This document shows positions 61,021-64,000 of a stretch of 64,000 nucleotides of DNA, piece by piece; the first letter of the stretch is position 1; the number at the start of each line of letters is the position of its first letter. Position numbers and translations under genes: made by a program. Source of the DNA: Massilia sp. IC2-278 (lineage in GTDB: Bacteria > Pseudomonadota > Gammaproteobacteria > Burkholderiales > Burkholderiaceae_D); assembly GCF_020708045.1 (NCBI RefSeq), contig NZ_JAJFES010000019.1:17831-81830 (forward strand), given 5' to 3'. Under the pieces are notes generated by a model. The model was not told where the DNA came from, made no database searches, and saw only the letters and a program-made list of their open reading frames with translations.

Positions 61021-62532
61021 TTACTTCGGCACGCGGCATTGCAGCGATTTGTATTCGAGGAATTCGTCCAGGCCGTAGCGGCCCAGCTCGCGGCCATTGC
61101 CGGATTGTTTATAGCCGCCGAACGGGGCTTGGCCATTGAAGCCGCCGCCGTTGATGTCGACCTGGCCGGTGCGCAGGCGCCGCGCCACGGCAATCGCGCG
61201 CTCGTCGCTGCCGGCCCACACCGCGCCGCCCAGCCCATACGGCGTGCCGTTGGCGATGCGCACGGCTTCGTCTTCGCTGCGGTAGGTGATGATCGACAGG
61301 ACCGGGCCGAAGATTTCTTCCTGGGCGATGGTGCTATCCGGGTGCACGTGGCCGAACACGGTGGGCTGCACGTACCAGCCGGTGTCGAGGCCGGCCGGCG
61401 CATCGGCGCCGCCGCACAGCAGCTCGGCGCCGTCCTCTAAACCGGCGCGGATGTAGCCGCGCACGCGGTCGCGCTGGGCTTCGGAAACGAGCGGGCCGAG
61501 GCGCGCGCCCGGCAGCAAAGGGTCGCCCACGGTGAAGGCCTTTGCGCCCTCGACGGCCAGGCGCGCCGCTTCTTCATAGCGCACCTCCGGCACCAGCATG
61601 CGGGTGTGGGCCGAGCAGGTCTGGCCGCTGTTCAGGAAGCAGGCGTTCAGCGTGCCTTTCACGGCGGCGGCCAGGTCCGCGTCTTCCAGCACCACGGATG
61701 CCGATTTGCCGCCCAGTTCCAGCGTCACGCGCTTGATGGTGCCGGCGGCCACTTCCGAGATGCGGCGTCCGGCGCGGGTGGAACCGGTGAACGAGACCAT
61801 GTCGACGTCCGGGTGGCGCACCAGCGCTTCGTCGATGCCGGGGCCGTAGCCACTCACCAGGTTGAAGACGCCGGCGGGCAGGCCGGCCTGCTCAATGACT
61901 TCGGCCAGCACGAAGGCGTTCAGCGGCGCGATTTCGGAAGGCTTGAGCACCACGGTGCAGCCGGCGGCCAGTGCGGCGCCGACCTTGGCGGCGATCTGGT
62001 GCAGCGGGTAGTTCCAGGGCGTGATGCAGGCCACCACGCCGACCGGCTCGCGCAGCACGCGCGAATGGCCGACCGTGTGTTCCCATTCGAATTCGGTGAC
62101 CATCTTCGCGTAGCCGGCGAAGGTGGCGAGCGGCGAGCCGACCTGGATCATGCCGGCCAGCTTCAGCGGCATGCCGACTTCGCGCGCGATCAGGTCCGCC
62201 AGTTCGTCAGCGCGCGCGCGCAGGCCGGCGGCGATCTTTTCCAGGTAGGCGCCACGTTCCTGCGGGGTGGTGACGCTCCAGCGCTCGAAGGCGGCGCGTG
62301 CGGCGGCCACCGCGGCGCCGGCGTCGGCATCGATGCCTTCCGGGATGCGGCCGATGACCTGTTCGTTCGAGGACTGGATGACGTCGATGCTGCCATGGCC
62401 GCGCGGTGTAGTCCAGCGGCCGTTGATGAAGACGTGTTCGTGGACGCGCAATGCGTCGCCGGATGAGGAGGAGGGCACGGCCGCGAAGCCGTTCGTATCG
62501 TTCGTGCTCGACTGAACCTGAGCTAATGCCAT
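61021..62532 (-). CDS. NAD(P)-dependent aldehyde dehydrogenase
   Basis: A 503-residue ALDH-superfamily protein: FINGRWTTPRGHGSIDVIQS, ITPWNYPLHQIAAKVGAALAAGC (seen as ITPWNYPLHQI and AAKVGAALAAG), SFTGSTRAGRRI, the general-base Glu in VTLELGGKSASVVL, the nucleophile Cys306 in NSGQTCSAHTRM and the late EEIFGPVLSII. It oxidises an aldehyde to the acid. The first gene of the minus-strand operon, it is divergent from the IclR gene across a 437-base gap. The first 30 residues are an uncharacteristic Ser-rich extension; TTCGGATC-type internal starts were not preferred. Confidence 0.9.
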   Translation of the reverse strand: MALAQVQSSTNDTNGFAAVPSSSSGDALRVHEHVFINGRWTTPRGHGSIDVIQSSNEQVIGRIPEGIDADAGAAVAAARAAFERWSVTTPQERGAYLEKIAAGLRARADELADLIAREVGMPLKLAGMIQVGSPLATFAGYAKMVTEFEWEHTVGHSRVLREPVGVVACITPWNYPLHQIAAKVGAALAAGCTVVLKPSEIAPLNAFVLAEVIEQAGLPAGVFNLVSGYGPGIDEALVRHPDVDMVSFTGSTRAGRRISEVAAGTIKRVTLELGGKSASVVLEDADLAAAVKGTLNACFLNSGQTCSAHTRMLVPEVRYEEAARLAVEGAKAFTVGDPLLPGARLGPLVSEAQRDRVRGYIRAGLEDGAELLCGGADAPAGLDTGWYVQPTVFGHVHPDSTIAQEEIFGPVLSIITYRSEDEAVRIANGTPYGLGGAVWAGSDERAIAVARRLRTGQVDINGGGFNGQAPFGGYKQSGNGRELGRYGLDEFLEYKSLQCRVPK

Positions 62533-62969
62533 GCTTCTGACTCCTGTGCGTGAGCTCCGGGGAGCTCATGGGTATTCAGATCATTTGTTTTGCTAGGTGA
62601 AACAAAGCGATGTAAAATGGAACGAAAAAAGAATACGATACTTTTGCAACGGTAGCAACGATTTGTTCATCAATACCGCGGAGTCGTAGTTGGTTTGGTT
62701 TTTGTAGGGTGGACTCCTGAGTCCACGCAGTTTCACTACATGATCTGCCGCAAACTTTGTTCCATCGGACAGGTCCGAAATGGTATTTCGATTGAATAAG
62801 TGTGGCACCGCGTGGACTCAGGAGTCCACCCTACAAAAGCTTGGCCACGCCAAGTTTCGCAAACGAACAAACCGGTCCAGTTTGCCACGCGGAATCCCTC
62901 TCGCATAGAGCCTTCGCCGTAATCACCAAAGAAATCGTCGGACCACCGTTTTCACACCTGAGGTAAGCC
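62533..62969. promoter_or_regulatory. Divergent control region, aldehyde dehydrogenase / IclR, with repeat
   Basis: 437 bases without a gene. It carries the long family B palindrome (62700-62838), a small inverted repeat TCGGAC-AG-GTCCGA (62765-62778) inside it, and the element TTTCGCAAACGAAC (62855-62868), whose half-sites resemble the candidate IclR operators at 36.4-36.6 kb. No strong -10/-35 pair was identified. Confidence 0.55.
62700..62838. repeat. Palindromic intergenic repeat, family B, long copy
   Basis: Two 29-base arms (62700-62728 and 62810-62838) are perfect inverted copies that both contain GTAGGGTGGAC and, within each arm, a palindrome GTGGACTC-CT-GAGTCCAC. The interior is 81 bases. 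The nested palindromes suggest a mobile REP-like or MITE-like unit. Related to the short element at 48617-48647 by the GTAGGGTGGAC core. Confidence 0.85.
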
Positions 62970-63788
62970 ATGCAACTGAGCGAATCGCACCGCACCGCCG
63001 ACGACGCCGAACAGGCCGAGAGCCTGGACGCGGCGAAGAACAACGAGGACCGCTACTACATCACGGCCCTCGCGCGCGGGCTCGAGGTATTGGCCTGCTT
63101 CCGTTCGGCCGACAAGGGCCTGACCAACCAGCAGATCGCCGAGCGCTGCGGCCTGCCCAAGTCCACGGTCACGCGCTTCACCTACACCCTCACCAGGCTC
63201 GGCTATCTGACCCAGGAAAGCGGCGGGCGCTACATGCTCGGCACCGCCACCCTGGGCCTGGGCAGCGCGATGCTGGCCCGGCTCGACATCCGCCAGCTGG
63301 CGCGGCCGATGCTGCAGGAACTGGCGGACTTCTCCGGCACCACGGTCTCGATCGCCATGCGCGACCGCCTGTCGATGATCTACGTGGAAGTCTGCCGCAG
63401 CACGGCGGCGCTGTCGCTGTCGCTGCAGGTCGGCTCGCGCATGCCGCTGGCGGCATCGGCCATCGGCCGCGCCTACCTGGTCAAGGCCTCCGAGCAGGAG
63501 CGCAAGGATATCCTCAGCCGCTGCCTGGAACTCGACGAACTGGCGTTCACCGCCATGAAGGATGGCCTGGACAAGGGCCTGCGCGACTACGCCCAGTACG
63601 GCTGCGCCACATCCTTCGGCGAATGGCAGAAGGACGTCAATGGCATCGCCGTCGGCTTCTTCCCGATCGGCGGCAGCCAGCTGATGTCGGTCAACTGTGG
63701 CGGGCCGTCGTCGAGCGTGTCGAAGGAATTCCTGCTCGACGAAGTGCGCCCGCGCCTGATCGAGATCGCCTCACGGCTCGAGTCCTGA
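62970..63788 (+). CDS. IclR-family regulator (second)
   Basis: A 272-residue IclR protein: YYITALARGLEVLACFRSAD, the HTH LTNQQIAERCGLPKSTVTRF, the wing TYTLTRLGYLTQESG, and the effector domain with MRDRLSMIYVEVCRSTAAL and VNCGGPSSSV. It is a clear paralogue of the IclR protein at 35499. ATG 62970 is preceded by TGAGGTAAGCC. It is divergent from the aldehyde dehydrogenase operon and is the most likely regulator of it. PcaR/PobR-type IclR proteins are usually activators; the inducer here is unknown. Confidence 0.9.
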   Translation: MQLSESHRTADDAEQAESLDAAKNNEDRYYITALARGLEVLACFRSADKGLTNQQIAERCGLPKSTVTRFTYTLTRLGYLTQESGGRYMLGTATLGLGSAMLARLDIRQLARPMLQELADFSGTTVSIAMRDRLSMIYVEVCRSTAALSLSLQVGSRMPLAASAIGRAYLVKASEQERKDILSRCLELDELAFTAMKDGLDKGLRDYAQYGCATSFGEWQKDVNGIAVGFFPIGGSQLMSVNCGGPSSSVSKEFLLDEVRPRLIEIASRLES

Positions 63789-63798
63789 AAGCCGGGGT

Positions 63799-63884
63799 CA
63801 GGTCTGACATTCGGACACAAGCTCTGCCATAGAAGGCGGAATTGCAGCCTCCAAAGTTGAGGCCGTGTCCGAATGTCAGACCTG
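63799..63884. repeat. Palindromic intergenic repeat, family A, copy 2
   Basis: CAGGTCTGACATTCGGACAC (63799-63818) and its exact reverse complement (63865-63884) flank a 46-base interior. It lies 10 bases after the iclR stop and 24 bases before the stop of the IS3-type transposase. Copy 1 is at 25201-25317. Confidence 0.88.
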
Positions 63885-63908
63885 AGATGATCCGGATATC
63901 CTGGACAG

Positions 63909-64000
63909 TTATTTAGGCACACGGTATGCAGCGTCGACGGCGGCAGGTGTTTGGTAGCCCAAGGTCTGATGTAACCGCCGCGTATTGTAGTACTTCTCGA
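63909..64000 (-). mobile_element. IS3-family transposase, C-terminal end (cut by window edge)
   Basis: On the minus strand the last 29 codons read EKYYNTRRLHQTLGYQTPAA followed by VDAAYRVPK and TAA. The YNTRRLHQTLGY-type ending is typical of the IS3-family integrase-like transposases. The rest lies outside the window. The element end, with its terminal repeat, should be near 63885-63905 (TGATCCGGATATCCTGGACA), just beside the family A repeat, but its partner end is not visible. Confidence 0.8.

Noticed and set aside
58910..61078. A 722-codon plus-strand frame opposite livH and the alcohol dehydrogenase gene
   Set aside because: It runs across two unrelated genes and their hairpin, with no domain, so it is a by-product of base composition.
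1..64000. CRISPR array
   Set aside because: No regularly spaced direct repeats were seen. The palindromic repeats occur as single, widely separated units.

Overview
The window looks like chromosomal DNA of a GC-rich betaproteobacterium of the order Burkholderiales, most likely Oxalobacteraceae of the Massilia/Duganella/Janthinobacterium type. This is inferred from base composition, dense operons, catabolic gene content and family resemblance, and was not tested by any search. Most of the window is catabolic and respiratory core-like DNA. One visibly AT-richer accessory stretch lies at about 20.2-25.4 kb, and an IS3-family transposase is cut by the right edge.

Layout. 1-897: 3' part of a DUF4132-like gene. 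916-7003: a complete 3-hydroxybenzoate/gentisate operon (3-hydroxybenzoate 6-hydroxylase, gentisate dioxygenase, fumarylpyruvate hydrolase, aromatic-acid MFS importer, maleylpyruvate isomerase) with a divergent LysR gene. 7130-8599: a FadL-type outer-membrane channel and its terminator. 8672-19489: a selenocysteine formate dehydrogenase locus. On the minus strand it reads fdoG (with an in-frame UGA and a SECIS hairpin), fdoH, fdoI, a terminator-like hairpin, fdhE, selA, selB and selC (tRNA-Sec). Divergently it carries fdhD and a nitroreductase gene. 19503-20183: a TRIC/UPF0126 membrane protein. 20.2-25.4 kb: an accessory island with a zinc-ribbon plus HEPN-like protein, an unknown 150-residue protein, a decayed IS481-type transposase and a P-loop ATPase. 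25476-27892: a membrane pseudokinase with a PEGA domain, and a YdcF/DUF218 protein.

28-44.4 kb: two divergent units around an IclR regulator. Leftward are iclR, livKHMGF, ETF-ubiquinone oxidoreductase and glutaryl-CoA dehydrogenase. Rightward is a pimFBCDE-like beta-oxidation set ending in a class III CoA-transferase. Together they can be read as uptake of a dicarboxylate (adipate/pimelate/glutarate type), activation by CoA transfer, beta-oxidation to glutaryl-CoA, decarboxylation to crotonyl-CoA and electron delivery to the quinone pool. Two near-identical palindromes sit in the control region.

44.5-63.8 kb: a lipoprotein gene, an MFS/SDR pair divergent from a tandem-HTH TetR regulator, an SDR plus two acyl-CoA dehydrogenases, several small exported or membrane proteins, a LysR/PACE efflux pair, and a second catabolic operon (aldehyde dehydrogenase, alcohol dehydrogenase, livHMGF, livK) divergent from a second IclR regulator. 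Its substrate is unknown. Two families of short palindromic intergenic repeats recur in the window (25.2 and 63.8 kb; 48.6 and 62.7 kb).
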